DNA from: Candidatus Zixiibacteriota bacterium
GTDB taxonomy: Bacteria; Zixibacteria; MSB-5A5; GN15; FEB-12
Length of the DNA: 16,006 bases
NCBI GenBank assembly: GCA_003641415.1
Contig: QNAG01000032.1
Coordinates: forward strand, 1 to 16,006
Direction of reading: 5' to 3'
Shown here: positions 1 through 7,312 of the stretch, piece by piece
Layout of the letters: each line of letters begins with the position of its first letter
Position numbering within the stretch: position 1 is the stretch's first letter
Notes under the pieces: generated by a model
Told to the model about the DNA's origin: nothing
The model's input: the letters and a program-made list of their open reading frames with translations, nothing else
Databases searched by the model: none
Position numbers and translations under genes: made by a program

Positions 1-233
1 ATGTAGCTATAGCCGGGCGGTCCAAACATAACGGCATTCCGCTCAGTTCGTCCGCGAGCGGCATGACAGGCGGGATCATCAGTACCGATATACGCCTCAA
101 CTTCGACAATGCGGGCTGACAGAACCCCGTCAGGGGATTCATATACTATGTATTTCCCCAGCAGGTCGGGGGCTACTTCGAGGGTAGGCCGATTATAGAA
201 AGAACGAGGTAACCTTGAGTGATGCTTTGGCAT
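1..233 (-). CDS. mpg: DNA-3-methyladenine glycosylase (AAG/MPG family), 5' part only
   Basis: The first 77 codons of a base-excision repair glycosylase; the rest lies beyond the left window edge. AAG-family enzymes remove alkylated bases such as 3-methyladenine by flipping them out of the helix. The translation begins MPKHHSRLPRSFYNRP and shows the family opening (LPRSFYNRPTLEVAPDLLGK), then VEVEAYIGTDDPACH. By comparison with human AAG, E46 is the catalytic Glu (human E125), Y48 the base-stacking Tyr (Y127) and H57 matches H136; the spacing is identical. The ATG at 231-233 lacks a clear Shine-Dalgarno, and a GTG two codons upstream is an alternative. It lies 43 nt downstream of the hydrolase gene on the same strand, so the two are probably co-transcribed. 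Identification is strong; the exact start is not. Confidence 0.9.
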   Translation of the reverse strand, partial: MPKHHSRLPRSFYNRPTLEVAPDLLGKYIVYESPDGVLSARIVEVEAYIGTDDPACHAARGRTERNAVMFGPPGYSY

Positions 234-276
234 ACGCACTTTGCTAATCGCTGGCGAATGGTCGAGGTCCTGCCCC

Positions 277-918
277 TTAGACCATAAATCCGCCAGTAAG
301 AAACGGATTATTAACTCGTTCACCACCGACAGTTGTCTCTGGTCCGTGCCCCGGATAACAGACAATGGAATCCGGTAGGGTCAGGATTTTCGTCTTGATT
401 GAATTTATCAGCTGCTCATGGGAACTGCCCGGGAAATCAGTGCGGCCAATTGAGCCATAGAAAAGAGTGTCCCCACAGAATAGCCGCCCCTCGGTTTCAT
501 CCAGATAGCATACCCCAGCTGGTGTGTGTCCGGGAGTAGATAATACCCGCAAGGTGAACGAACCGAAAGTCAGCATTTGTTCATCAGTAACCAGATAATC
601 AGGTGGCGGAGCAACAATCGGGTGACCAATCAATGCTGACACATTGGCAGATGGGTTGGCCAGCAACTTTTCCTCCCCGGCGCCTATGTAAATGGGAATC
701 TGGAACTTCTCTTTGATCTCTCCCACCGCTACAATATGATCGCCGTGTCCGTGTGTTAGAAGAATCGCTTGGGGCACAAACCCTGCCCGTTCAACAGCTT
801 CGATAATCCTCTCCCCTTCATCCCCCGGATCAATAACCACACCATCCCCAGTGGATTCATCCCAATAGAGGAAGCAGTTGACCTCAAACAGTCCGACAAC
901 TAATGTTTGTAGCTTCAT
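277..918 (-). CDS. MBL-fold metallohydrolase, glyoxalase II-like (YcbL type)
   Basis: A 213-residue single-domain metallo-beta-lactamase-fold hydrolase, probably cytosolic (no signal peptide). Visible metal ligands are HGHGDH (56-61), H131 in TPGHTPAG, D150 in CGDTLF and H191 in YPGHGPETT. The block GRTDFPGSSHEQL is typical of the short glyoxalase II-like hydrolases that lack the C-terminal substrate-binding domain of classical GloB. Likely chemistry is hydrolysis of a glutathione- or other thiol-type thioester, but the substrate cannot be read from sequence. I place the start at the ATG at 916-918 (MKLQTLVVG), not the one at 958-960, because the upstream 14 codons overlap a good promoter and family homology begins at MKLQ. 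No Shine-Dalgarno is seen. The glycosylase gene follows 43 nt downstream. Confidence 0.88.
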   Translation of the reverse strand: MKLQTLVVGLFEVNCFLYWDESTGDGVVIDPGDEGERIIEAVERAGFVPQAILLTHGHGDHIVAVGEIKEKFQIPIYIGAGEEKLLANPSANVSALIGHPIVAPPPDYLVTDEQMLTFGSFTLRVLSTPGHTPAGVCYLDETEGRLFCGDTLFYGSIGRTDFPGSSHEQLINSIKTKILTLPDSIVCYPGHGPETTVGGERVNNPFLTGGFMV

Positions 919-928
919 AACTGTGGTT

Positions 929-956
929 AAGATACTCTCATAAGAGAAAATGTCAA
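929..956 (-). promoter_or_regulatory. Sigma70-type promoter of the MBL hydrolase gene
   Basis: On the minus strand TTGACA (956-951) is followed after 16 nt by TATCTT (934-929). The expected transcription start is about 922, only a few bases before the ATG at 918. The message would be leaderless or nearly so, which fits the missing Shine-Dalgarno. Inferred from motif match only. Confidence 0.55.
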
Positions 957-1090
957 CCACGGTTCAGGTGTGCTTCGTCTATTCCCTTAGCGTAGTCGTC
1001 TGACACCCTTTGGCCTGCAATCCTATAAACCCAGGCTCCAGTTCTATCTCCTTGTTTGTGTAAAAAGTAACAATCTTTAGTCAAAACTCA

Positions 1091-1119
1091 TTGACCACAA
1101 GACACAATCAAAGTATACT
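1091..1119 (+). promoter_or_regulatory. Sigma70-type promoter of prfB
   Basis: TTGACC (1091-1096), a 17-nt spacer, then TATACT (1114-1119). The predicted start near 1126 gives a leader of about 24 nt holding the GGAGGA ribosome site at 1135-1140. Hexamers, spacing and position all fit prfB. Confidence 0.7.
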
Positions 1120-1149
1120 TCGGGTTTTCCGAATGGAGGATTCGGTGAT

Positions 1150-2284
1150 ATGGCGTCGGATTTGAAAAATAAAATCTCAGACCTGAGACAAAGATTGCAA
1201 AAGTTAGCGAGGTTTCTTTGACCTCGACAGTCGCACAGAAAAAATAGCAACGCTTGAGAAGAAATCCACTCAGGAGGGTTTTTGGGATGACAACCAGACA
1301 GCACAGGCTATACTCAAAGAAATAGCGGTGCACAGAAAATGGGTAGAATCATACAATCGTTTATCTTCTGAACTTGACGATATTGAAGAGCTATTTGAGA
1401 TGACTGATTCCAAAACTGACTCTGCCGACATCGAAGAATTGACAGTGGGACTGGCTGACCTCCTTAAATCGGTCGAAAGCCTTGAATCCTCAGCTCTGCT
1501 ATCCGGGCGTGATGATCATCGAAACGCTATCCTCACTATTCACCCCGGCGCCGGTGGCACAGAATCACAGGACTGGGCGGAAATGCTGTTTCGCATGTAC
1601 AATCGCTGGGCTGAACGGCATGAGTTCTCTGTAGACCTAATGGACTACCAACCCGGCGAGGAAGCCGGTCTGAAGTCCGCTACGATGGAAATATCTGGTG
1701 AGTATATTTATGGACACCTTAAGGCAGAATCGGGAGTCCATCGTTTGGTTCGTATTTCACCTTTTGACGCCAACGCTCGACGGCATACTTCCTTTGTGTC
1801 GGTACATGTATTCCCGGAAGTTGGAGGCGATATTGATATAGACATCAAAGATGACGATGTCCGTGTTGATACTTACCGAGCTTCTGGAGCCGGCGGTCAG
1901 CATGTTAACAAAACATCCTCTGCGGTACGTCTTACACATATTCCTACCGGTATCGTAGTCACCTGCCAATCGGAACGTAGCCAACATAAAAATAAAGATT
2001 CCGCATTCTCTGTTCTTCGATCTCGTCTTTACCAACTTAAGCTGGAGGAAGAGACAAAGAAGATGCAGAAGTTCGAAGACATGAAAAAAAAGATCGAATG
2101 GGGTTCACAGATACGCTCGTATGTATTTCATCCATACAGTATGGTCAAGGACCACCGCACTTCGGTAGAGACCGGTAATGTGCAGGCGGTAATGGATGGT
2201 GATCTGGATCAATTCATCGAAGCGTTTCTCACTGAACCGGAGTTAAATGACAGCCTGCACAGTACTACAGGTAGCACTTCGTGA
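1150..2284 (+). CDS. prfB: Peptide chain release factor 2, expressed by programmed +1 frameshift
   Basis: Class I release factor reading UGA and UAA and releasing the finished peptide on the ribosome. The gene is in two frames: 1150-1218 (23 codons, MASDLKNKISDLRQRLQKL...) ends at an in-frame TGA at 1219-1221, and a +1 shift continues at 1220-2284, giving 377 residues. The RF2 anticodon-like SPF tripeptide falls at 203-205 and the catalytic GGQ at 248-250 (SGAGGQHVNKT), two residues from the E. coli numbering. The start is fixed by GGAGGA nine bases before the ATG. Calling it from the internal GTG at 1328 would lose the N-terminal domain. Its level is expected to be autoregulated: scarce RF2 leaves UGA unread and favours the shift. 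It has its own promoter and lies 160 nt before pta. Confidence 0.96.
1207..1222 (+). promoter_or_regulatory. prfB programmed +1 frameshift site
   Basis: The site reads GCGAGG TTT CTT TGA C. An internal Shine-Dalgarno-like AGG lies three bases before the CTT slippery codon, which is followed by the in-frame TGA (1219-1221) and C. This matches the E. coli arrangement (AGGGGG TAT CTT TGA C). Slipping CTT onto TTT by one base places GAC (1220-1222) as the next codon and opens the RF2 frame. Confidence 0.95.
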
Positions 2285-2444
2285 ATAAGAGACCATCACA
2301 GAAGATACCCCGCACAGATGGGAGCTTATTCTCCAGTAACCGTGTCGCAGCTATATTTGTTGCTCTGAGTAGAAAAAATCTGTTATCCTGAGAAGAGTTA
2401 AAGGGGAACAACATTGCTTATAAATAATCAGGAGTGAGTTTTAG

Positions 2445-3437
2445 ATGAATGCACTAGATCGTATCAAAGACAATGCCCGCGCCAAGAAGCGCAGGGTAGT
2501 ACTTCCCGAAGGAACAGAATCACGCACTATCCAAGCGGCAAAGAAAATTCGCTCGGAAGAGATTGCCCAGGTAACTATTCTGGGTGATACGAAAGAAATT
2601 GAAGCACTGGCAAAAGAACACAGCCTTAACCTCGACCAGGTCGAGGTTGTCAACCCTGCCCAATCAGCCTACTACAACGACTTTGTGTCGGAGTTCATTG
2701 AGATGCGTAAAGCCAAAGGCATCACCGAAGAACAAGCGAAAAAACTAATGGCCGACCCGTTGTATTTCGGGGCTATGCTGGTTCGCAATGACAAGGCTGA
2801 TGCCTCCGTTGCCGGGGCAATCAACACCACCGGCAACGTTCTCCGTGCCGCTATCCATGTACTTGGACTAAAGAGGGGTATCAATGTCGTATCCAGTTGC
2901 TTCATGATGACTATCCCAAAGTACCGCGACGTTAACGATAAAGTATTCATGTACGGCGACTGTGCTGTCGTACCTAACCCGACCGCTGAACAATTGGCAT
3001 CAATTGCTGCATCGACAGCAGAAACTTTGAATTTCCTGCTGGGTGAAGAACCAAAGGTGGCAATGCTGTCATTTTCCACCAAGGGATCTGCTAAACACGA
3101 AGATGTTGATAAGGTCCTAAAAGCCATTGAAATACTCAAGGCAGAACATCCCGGCCTCAAAGTTGACGGTGAATTTCAACTTGACGCAGCTATCGTTCCC
3201 GAGATTGGCGCCCGCAAGGCTCCCGACTCAGAGATCGCCGGTAATGCCAATGTGCTGATTTTCCCGGACCTTGACGCCGGTAACATAGGCTACAAACTAA
3301 CTGAACGACTTGCTGGCGCTACTGCCACCGGACCTATCATCCAAGGTCTGGCTAAACCGGCCAACGACCTTTCACGCGGTTGTTCCGTTGATGATATCGT
3401 TGATGTGACCGCTATTGCGACACTGTTGAAAGGGTAA
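2445..3437 (+). CDS. pta: Phosphate acetyltransferase, short form
   Basis: A 330-residue enzyme interconverting acetyl-CoA + phosphate and acetyl phosphate + CoA in the cytosol. It consists only of the catalytic PTA_PTB domain, like the ~333-residue Methanosarcina and Bacillus enzymes, without the N-terminal P-loop/DRTGG part of E. coli Pta. Diagnostic blocks are VLPEGTESRT (19-28), DPLYFGAMLV (104-113), SFSTKGSAKHE (209-219), and KPANDLSRGCSVDD (304-317). S310, R311 and the Asp pair 316-317 match the catalytic Ser-Arg-Asp set. AGGAG at 2430-2434 serves the ATG. It is the first gene of a tight three-gene unit; no ackA lies within the window, so the acetate kinase must be elsewhere or acetyl phosphate/acetyl-CoA exchange serves another route. 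A butyryltransferase (Ptb) is less likely given the NDLSRGC block and length. Confidence 0.94.
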   Translation: MNALDRIKDNARAKKRRVVLPEGTESRTIQAAKKIRSEEIAQVTILGDTKEIEALAKEHSLNLDQVEVVNPAQSAYYNDFVSEFIEMRKAKGITEEQAKKLMADPLYFGAMLVRNDKADASVAGAINTTGNVLRAAIHVLGLKRGINVVSSCFMMTIPKYRDVNDKVFMYGDCAVVPNPTAEQLASIAASTAETLNFLLGEEPKVAMLSFSTKGSAKHEDVDKVLKAIEILKAEHPGLKVDGEFQLDAAIVPEIGARKAPDSEIAGNANVLIFPDLDAGNIGYKLTERLAGATATGPIIQGLAKPANDLSRGCSVDDIVDVTAIATLLKG

Positions 3438-3442
3438 GACAA

Positions 3443-4660
3443 ATGAGTTTAAGTCAACTCGCCAGAGAGATCAAGGAATCTCCAACTCTGGCACTGAATG
3501 AGATAGCTCGACAATTGCGAGAGCGTGGCGAACCAGTTATCCATCTTGGAGCCGGTGAGCCCAAGAGCAAGGTGTCGATTGATGCTATTCTCAGTTGTGC
3601 CGCAAAACTAAAATCGGGCGAGGTTCGTTATACACCTACCGAGGGTATCCCATCGCTTATTAAAGCTATTATCCGCTATACTGAAGACAATTACAATAAG
3701 GTAGTTGGTCCACATAATGTGATGGCTTCCGCTGGCGCCAAACAGGCTATCTACACTCTGTTGATGACCCTGATCAATCCACAGGATGAAGTTATCATTA
3801 TTGCTCCCTACTGGGTAAGTTACCCCGAGATCGTAAAGATGGTCTATGGTATTCCGGTTATTGTGACTCCGGAATCGGGACGCTTCGAGCCAACAATGGA
3901 AGATATCACCCAAGGCGTAAGTTCATACACCAAGGCGATAATTATCAATAGTCCTAACAACCCTTCGGGAGCCGTCTACAACGAGGAGTTGATCGCGGAA
4001 CTGGTCGAGTTCTGTGAGTCTAAGGGCATTTATCTCATAATGGATGATATCTACCACAAGTTGGTCTTCAGCGGCAATTCGTGGACTTCGGTCTACAAGT
4101 ATGTGAAAAAAGACATCGAGGATTCCAAGGTGATTGTTGTTAATGGCGTATCGAAATCCTATGCCATGACCGGTTTCCGAATCGGCTGGACCGTTGCCAG
4201 TCGCAAGATCACTGAGACTATGATAAACGTTGCTGCCCAAAACACTTCCTGCCCCTCGGTAATTCTTCAATCTGCAGCAGCTGGAGCACTCAATGGCATT
4301 CAGAGCGGTGTCGAGAACCTGCGCCTAACGCTGGAAAACAACGCCCAGATAATGCTCAATGAGTTAAACTCTTTCAATGGCATTCGCACCGTAGCACCAA
4401 AAGGTACTTTCTACTGTTTGCCGGACTTCTCGGCCTATGAAAAGGACTCGGTAAAGCTCTCGAACTTTCTGGTAGATAAAGCCCGTGTGGTAACTGTACC
4501 TGGCGGTGAGTTTGGTATGGAAGGACACCTTCGGCTAAGTTACTGTGGCACCGTTAAAGACATTATGGAAGGGGTCGCTCGCATAAAGTGGGCACTTGAT
4601 CCCGAGTCACCGAATGAAATCTACATCGGTGACCGCAAGCTCAGGAGGGACTGGCTATGA
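3443..4660 (+). CDS. PLP-dependent class I aminotransferase, aspartate aminotransferase-like
   Basis: A 405-residue fold-type I aminotransferase. The PLP-binding Lys is K238 in VSKSYAMTGFRIGW; other cofactor residues are W124, N173 (SPNNPSG), D201 and Y204 (MDDIYHKLVF) and R246. R364 in HLRLSYCG is the expected alpha-carboxylate Arg. The general look is of aspartate/alanine transaminases of the AspB/AAT-I gamma group; substrate preference cannot be fixed from motifs. Aspartate:2-oxoglutarate exchange would supply oxaloacetate to the next gene, pckA. It starts 5 nt after pta, with AAAGGG overlapping the pta end as ribosome site, and its TGA overlaps the pckA ATG, so translation is probably coupled. 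A charged tail (DPESPNEIYIGDRKLRRDWL) extends past the usual C-terminal helix. Confidence 0.9.
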   Translation: MSLSQLAREIKESPTLALNEIARQLRERGEPVIHLGAGEPKSKVSIDAILSCAAKLKSGEVRYTPTEGIPSLIKAIIRYTEDNYNKVVGPHNVMASAGAKQAIYTLLMTLINPQDEVIIIAPYWVSYPEIVKMVYGIPVIVTPESGRFEPTMEDITQGVSSYTKAIIINSPNNPSGAVYNEELIAELVEFCESKGIYLIMDDIYHKLVFSGNSWTSVYKYVKKDIEDSKVIVVNGVSKSYAMTGFRIGWTVASRKITETMINVAAQNTSCPSVILQSAAAGALNGIQSGVENLRLTLENNAQIMLNELNSFNGIRTVAPKGTFYCLPDFSAYEKDSVKLSNFLVDKARVVTVPGGEFGMEGHLRLSYCGTVKDIMEGVARIKWALDPESPNEIYIGDRKLRRDWL

Positions 4661-6318
4661 CACAGTACATCATAAAAGTTAAGACACCAGCCTATGGCGA
4701 GAAAACTGCAGTCAAAGCCGACTACAGTCTCTCAAATCACGGCTTGACCAATTTGAATAACGTTTATTGGAACCTGCCAACCGAGGCTTTATACGAAGAA
4801 ATTATCTTCCGCTCTGAGGGTCGATTGACTCATATGGGACCAGTATCGGTCAATACTGGGAAACACACGGCTCGGGCAGCCAACGACAAGTTCATAGTCA
4901 AGGAAGCCTCAACTGAAGATAAAATCTGGTGGGGTGAGTATAACCGTCCTTACAGCATAGAAAAATTCAACTCTGTCTTTAATCGACTTCAAGGTTTCCT
5001 TCAAGGGCGTGACCTGTTCGTACAGGACTGCTATGCTGGAGCGGATCCAAATTACCGTTTGCCGGTACGCATCATTACAGAATTAGCCTGGCACAGTCTG
5101 TTCGCCAGAAACATGCTTATCCTTCCTGAGACTAATGATGAATACCGTCGCTTTATACCTGATTTCACAATCATAGCCGTTCCTTCTTTCAAAGGTGTGC
5201 CTCAAATTGATGCCACCCTGTCGGAGACATTCATTCTGCTCAATTTTGACCAAAACATGTGCCTTATCGGCAATTCTGGCTACGGCGGTGAAATTAAGAA
5301 AGCCGTATTCACAGTGATGAACTTTCTTCTGCCGCTTCAAGGTGTGTTGACTATGCACTGTTCTGCAAATGTCGGGAAAGATGGCGACAGCGCTCTGTTC
5401 TTTGGCCTGTCCGGAACCGGTAAAACTACTCTGTCTGCCGATCCCGGTCGCGATTTAGTTGGTGACGATGAACACGGCTGGAGTGATGAAGGAATCTTCA
5501 ATTTTGAAGGCGGCTGCTACGCCAAGGTAATCAACCTCTCCCCTACGGCGGAACCGCAGATCTATGCCTGCACTCAAAGATATGGCACTATCCTTGAGAA
5601 TGTCGTCTTCGATCCGGTAACGCGTAATCTCGATCTTGATGATGAATTGATGACACCTAACACCCGCGCTGCCTACCCACTTCACTATATCGACAACGCC
5701 GTACCGGACAAACGGGCGGGGCATCCCAAGAACATTATCATGCTTACCTGCGATGCTTCCGGAGTAATGCCACCGATTGCGGAATTGACACCGGAACAGG
5801 CTATGTATCACTTTATTTCGGGATATACTTCCAAGGTCAGCGGTACCGAAATCGACTTGGGCAAGGAACCGGAGATTACTTTCAGCGCCTGCTTTGGAGC
5901 CCCGTTCATGGTGCATCATCCATTCTACTACGCTGAGTTTCTCAGAGATAAGATGCTTAAGCATAACGTCAAGTGCTGGCTGGTTAACACCGGCTGGACC
6001 GGTGGTCCCTATGGTATTGGCAAGCGGATGAGCATCCATCATACGCGAGCTCTCCTCAATGCTGTCCTTGAAGGCAAGTTGGAAAAAAGCGAGTTCCGCA
6101 CCGATTCGGTATTTGGATTCCAAGTGCCCAAACACTGCGAGAACGTTCCCGACAAGGTTCTTAACCCCATCGAAACATGGGAAGATCCCAAAGCCTATCG
6201 TGATAAATACCAGCAGTTAGCGGCATTGTTTATAGAGAATTTCAAGAAGTTTGCTTCGGGCTGTACCCCTGATGTCATCGAAGCAGGCCCGGACAAAAAA
6301 GGGATGCAAGTGGTATAA
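4657..6318 (+). CDS. pckA: Phosphoenolpyruvate carboxykinase (ATP)
   Basis: A 553-residue ATP-type PEPCK: oxaloacetate + ATP gives PEP + CO2 + ADP, a gluconeogenic entry step that can run backwards in CO2-rich fermenters. It has the P-loop GLSGTGKTT (250-258), the kinase-2 metal-binding motif GDDEHGW (269-275), the PEPCK signature GGEIKKAVFTVMN (210-222) with the active-site Lys, and NTGWTGGPYGIGKRM further on. ATP rather than GTP specificity follows from overall family resemblance. The start is supported by a perfect AGGAGGG at 4643-4649, seven bases before an ATG that overlaps the aminotransferase stop (ATGA). The N-terminus is about 20 residues longer than many bacterial PckA. Transcription is expected from upstream of pta and to end at the hairpin at 6358-6388. 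Confidence 0.96.
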   Translation: MTQYIIKVKTPAYGEKTAVKADYSLSNHGLTNLNNVYWNLPTEALYEEIIFRSEGRLTHMGPVSVNTGKHTARAANDKFIVKEASTEDKIWWGEYNRPYSIEKFNSVFNRLQGFLQGRDLFVQDCYAGADPNYRLPVRIITELAWHSLFARNMLILPETNDEYRRFIPDFTIIAVPSFKGVPQIDATLSETFILLNFDQNMCLIGNSGYGGEIKKAVFTVMNFLLPLQGVLTMHCSANVGKDGDSALFFGLSGTGKTTLSADPGRDLVGDDEHGWSDEGIFNFEGGCYAKVINLSPTAEPQIYACTQRYGTILENVVFDPVTRNLDLDDELMTPNTRAAYPLHYIDNAVPDKRAGHPKNIIMLTCDASGVMPPIAELTPEQAMYHFISGYTSKVSGTEIDLGKEPEITFSACFGAPFMVHHPFYYAEFLRDKMLKHNVKCWLVNTGWTGGPYGIGKRMSIHHTRALLNAVLEGKLEKSEFRTDSVFGFQVPKHCENVPDKVLNPIETWEDPKAYRDKYQQLAALFIENFKKFASGCTPDVIEAGPDKKGMQVV

Positions 6319-6357
6319 AACAGGCAGCTTTTTGAAACGAACTGATATAAGATTTAT

Positions 6358-6388
6358 GGGAGAAACCGGACACCCGGTTTCTCCTTTG
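6358..6388 (+). terminator. Hairpin terminator after pckA
   Basis: GGAGAAACCGG (6359-6369) pairs perfectly with CCGGTTTCTCC (6374-6384) around an ACAC loop: an 11-bp stem, followed by only three T and then a pyrimidine-rich stretch. The stem is strong but the T tract is poor, so termination may be partial or the hairpin may mainly protect the mRNA 3' end. Confidence 0.7.
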
Positions 6389-6479
6389 CCTTCAAAAAAT
6401 AAAAGCTGATTTGTTATCGATATAACGAGACGAGACAAAAGAATGAATCAAGAGATATACTTAGGATGTAATAACCAGA

Positions 6480-6770
6480 ATGCCAACGTATAAATACATA
6501 TGTACTAAGTGCGGATATGAATTCGAGGAGTTTCAGAGCATTACAGCATCTCCAATCACTTTTTGCCCGAAGTGTAATGGTTTAACTAAACGCGTGATTA
6601 CCGGCGGGGCCGGTTTCCTGTTAAAGGGACATGGCTTTTATCAGACCGACTACCGCAGTGAGAAGTATAAATCGGATGCTCGCAAGGACACCTCGACACC
6701 AACAGCCGACTCCACCAGTAGTTCCTCTGCTAAATCAACGAAGAAATCCAACAGTGACAAGAAAACATGA
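6480..6770 (+). CDS. FmdB-type putative regulatory zinc ribbon protein
   Basis: A 96-residue protein starting MPTYKYICTKCGYEFEEFQ, the hallmark of the small FmdB/CxxC_CxxC_SSSS zinc ribbon family. Cysteines 8, 11, 29 and 32 form two CxxC knuckles that would bind one zinc. Residues 35-55 carry the usual GGAGFLLKGHGFYQTDYRS stretch; the remaining tail is low complexity, rich in Ser, Thr and Lys, and probably disordered. The family was named for a gene near the formamidase of Methylophilus, but its molecular role is not established. AGGATG at 6463-6468 is a modest ribosome site. It stands alone between the pckA terminator and a decayed oxidase gene. Confidence 0.85.
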   Translation: MPTYKYICTKCGYEFEEFQSITASPITFCPKCNGLTKRVITGGAGFLLKGHGFYQTDYRSEKYKSDARKDTSTPTADSTSSSSAKSTKKSNSDKKT

Positions 6771-6835
6771 TATCTATCTTCTCCATTAGAGCAACTGAAC
6801 CTCGATCTTGAAGGTTGCGAGACCTATAACCATAA

Positions 6836-7164
6836 CGTCACCAACAAGATCGACAACTCGACAGCGATTATCTTTTCAACTGCTATGGCCATGCAGACGA
6901 TGGCAGCATATCAACTTTATATCCATGAAAGGCTCTGTAGTAGAGCAGGAAGCTCTCAAGACCGATATTGCCTACCTGCTGAGATAAGCTTTAGAACTCG
7001 GTGGAACCCTATCTGGTGAACATGGTATCGGTCTTACAAAACGGGAACACCTGAATCTTGAGTTTAATCAAATCACATTATCTTGCATGAAGTGGCTAAA
7101 AGAATTTTTCGATCCTTCGGGCATTTTCAACCCCGATAAAAATATTTTAAAAAAAGTTCAGTAA
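6836..7164 (+). pseudogene. Relic of the C-terminal end of a GlcD-type FAD-linked oxidase
   Basis: The last 58 codons (6988-7161, stop 7162-7164) read ALELGGTLSGEHGIGLTK and end FFDPSGIFNPDKNILKKVQ. The GGTLSGEHGIG and FDPxGIxNPxK motifs are diagnostic for the C-terminal domain of glycolate oxidase subunit GlcD / FAD-linked D-lactate dehydrogenases. Just upstream in the same frame, INFISMKG...ALKTDIAYLLR fits the preceding helix but is cut by an in-frame TAA at 6985-6987. Further up, in another frame (6884-6910), YGHADDGSI matches the family YGHAGDGNIH metal/active-site motif; loss of four bases near 6908-6911 would explain the frame change. The FAD-binding N-terminal domain is absent. No start codon or ribosome site is seen. 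6771-6835 holds nothing I recognise. Confidence 0.8.
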
Positions 7165-7188
7165 ATCACTATTTTGAAGTTCTTCCCC

Positions 7189-7217
7189 TTGACAAAACCA
7201 AAGGGCAGTATTACAAT
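7189..7217 (+). promoter_or_regulatory. Sigma70-type promoter of gltA
   Basis: TTGACA (7189-7194), a 17-nt spacer and TACAAT (7212-7217); predicted start near 7224. This gives a leader of about 89 nt before the citrate synthase ATG. A second, weaker possibility is TTGGAG (7249-7253 region) with TAACAT (7270-7275), which would start near 7282. Confidence 0.65.
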
Positions 7218-7230
7218 AGCGCCACGTAAC

Positions 7231-7248
7231 ATGTGACTTATTTCACAT
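7231..7248 (+). promoter_or_regulatory. CRP-type operator in the gltA control region
   Basis: ATGTGACTTATTTCACAT is a perfect inverted repeat: ATGTGA (7231-7236), six bases, TCACAT (7243-7248). It contains TGTGA-N6-TCACA, the CRP consensus core used by many Crp/Fnr-family regulators. If the start is near 7224 the site lies at about +8 to +25 and would act as a roadblock. If the weaker promoter with TAACAT at 7270-7275 is used, the centre is near -42, the class II activator position. The palindrome is seen directly; the regulator is inferred. Confidence 0.6.
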
Positions 7249-7312
7249 TGGAGAAAAAACTGAACAACATAACATTCATAATTACCCAACTCATAAATCT
7301 AAGGAGTTTTTC

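Noticed and set aside
953..1090. Minus-strand open stretch of about 44 codons (TGAWVYRIAGQRVSDDYAKG) between the hydrolase gene and prfB
   Set aside because: No ATG/GTG start with a ribosome site, overlaps the two promoters of the flanking genes, and no recognised family; another frame (IELEPGFIGLQ) looks slightly like a DUF1080 end but is too short to support.
2281..2391. 36-codon ORF starting with a GTG that overlaps the prfB stop (VNKRPSQKIPRTDG)
   Set aside because: The overlap is suggestive of coupling, but there is no good ribosome site, no recognisable family and it lies in the presumed pta promoter region.
2672..3160. Long antisense ORF inside pta; also those inside pckA (5455-6135) and the kinase (10863-11483)
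   Set aside because: They lie opposite strongly identified genes, resemble no protein family and lack ribosome sites; they are mirror frames.
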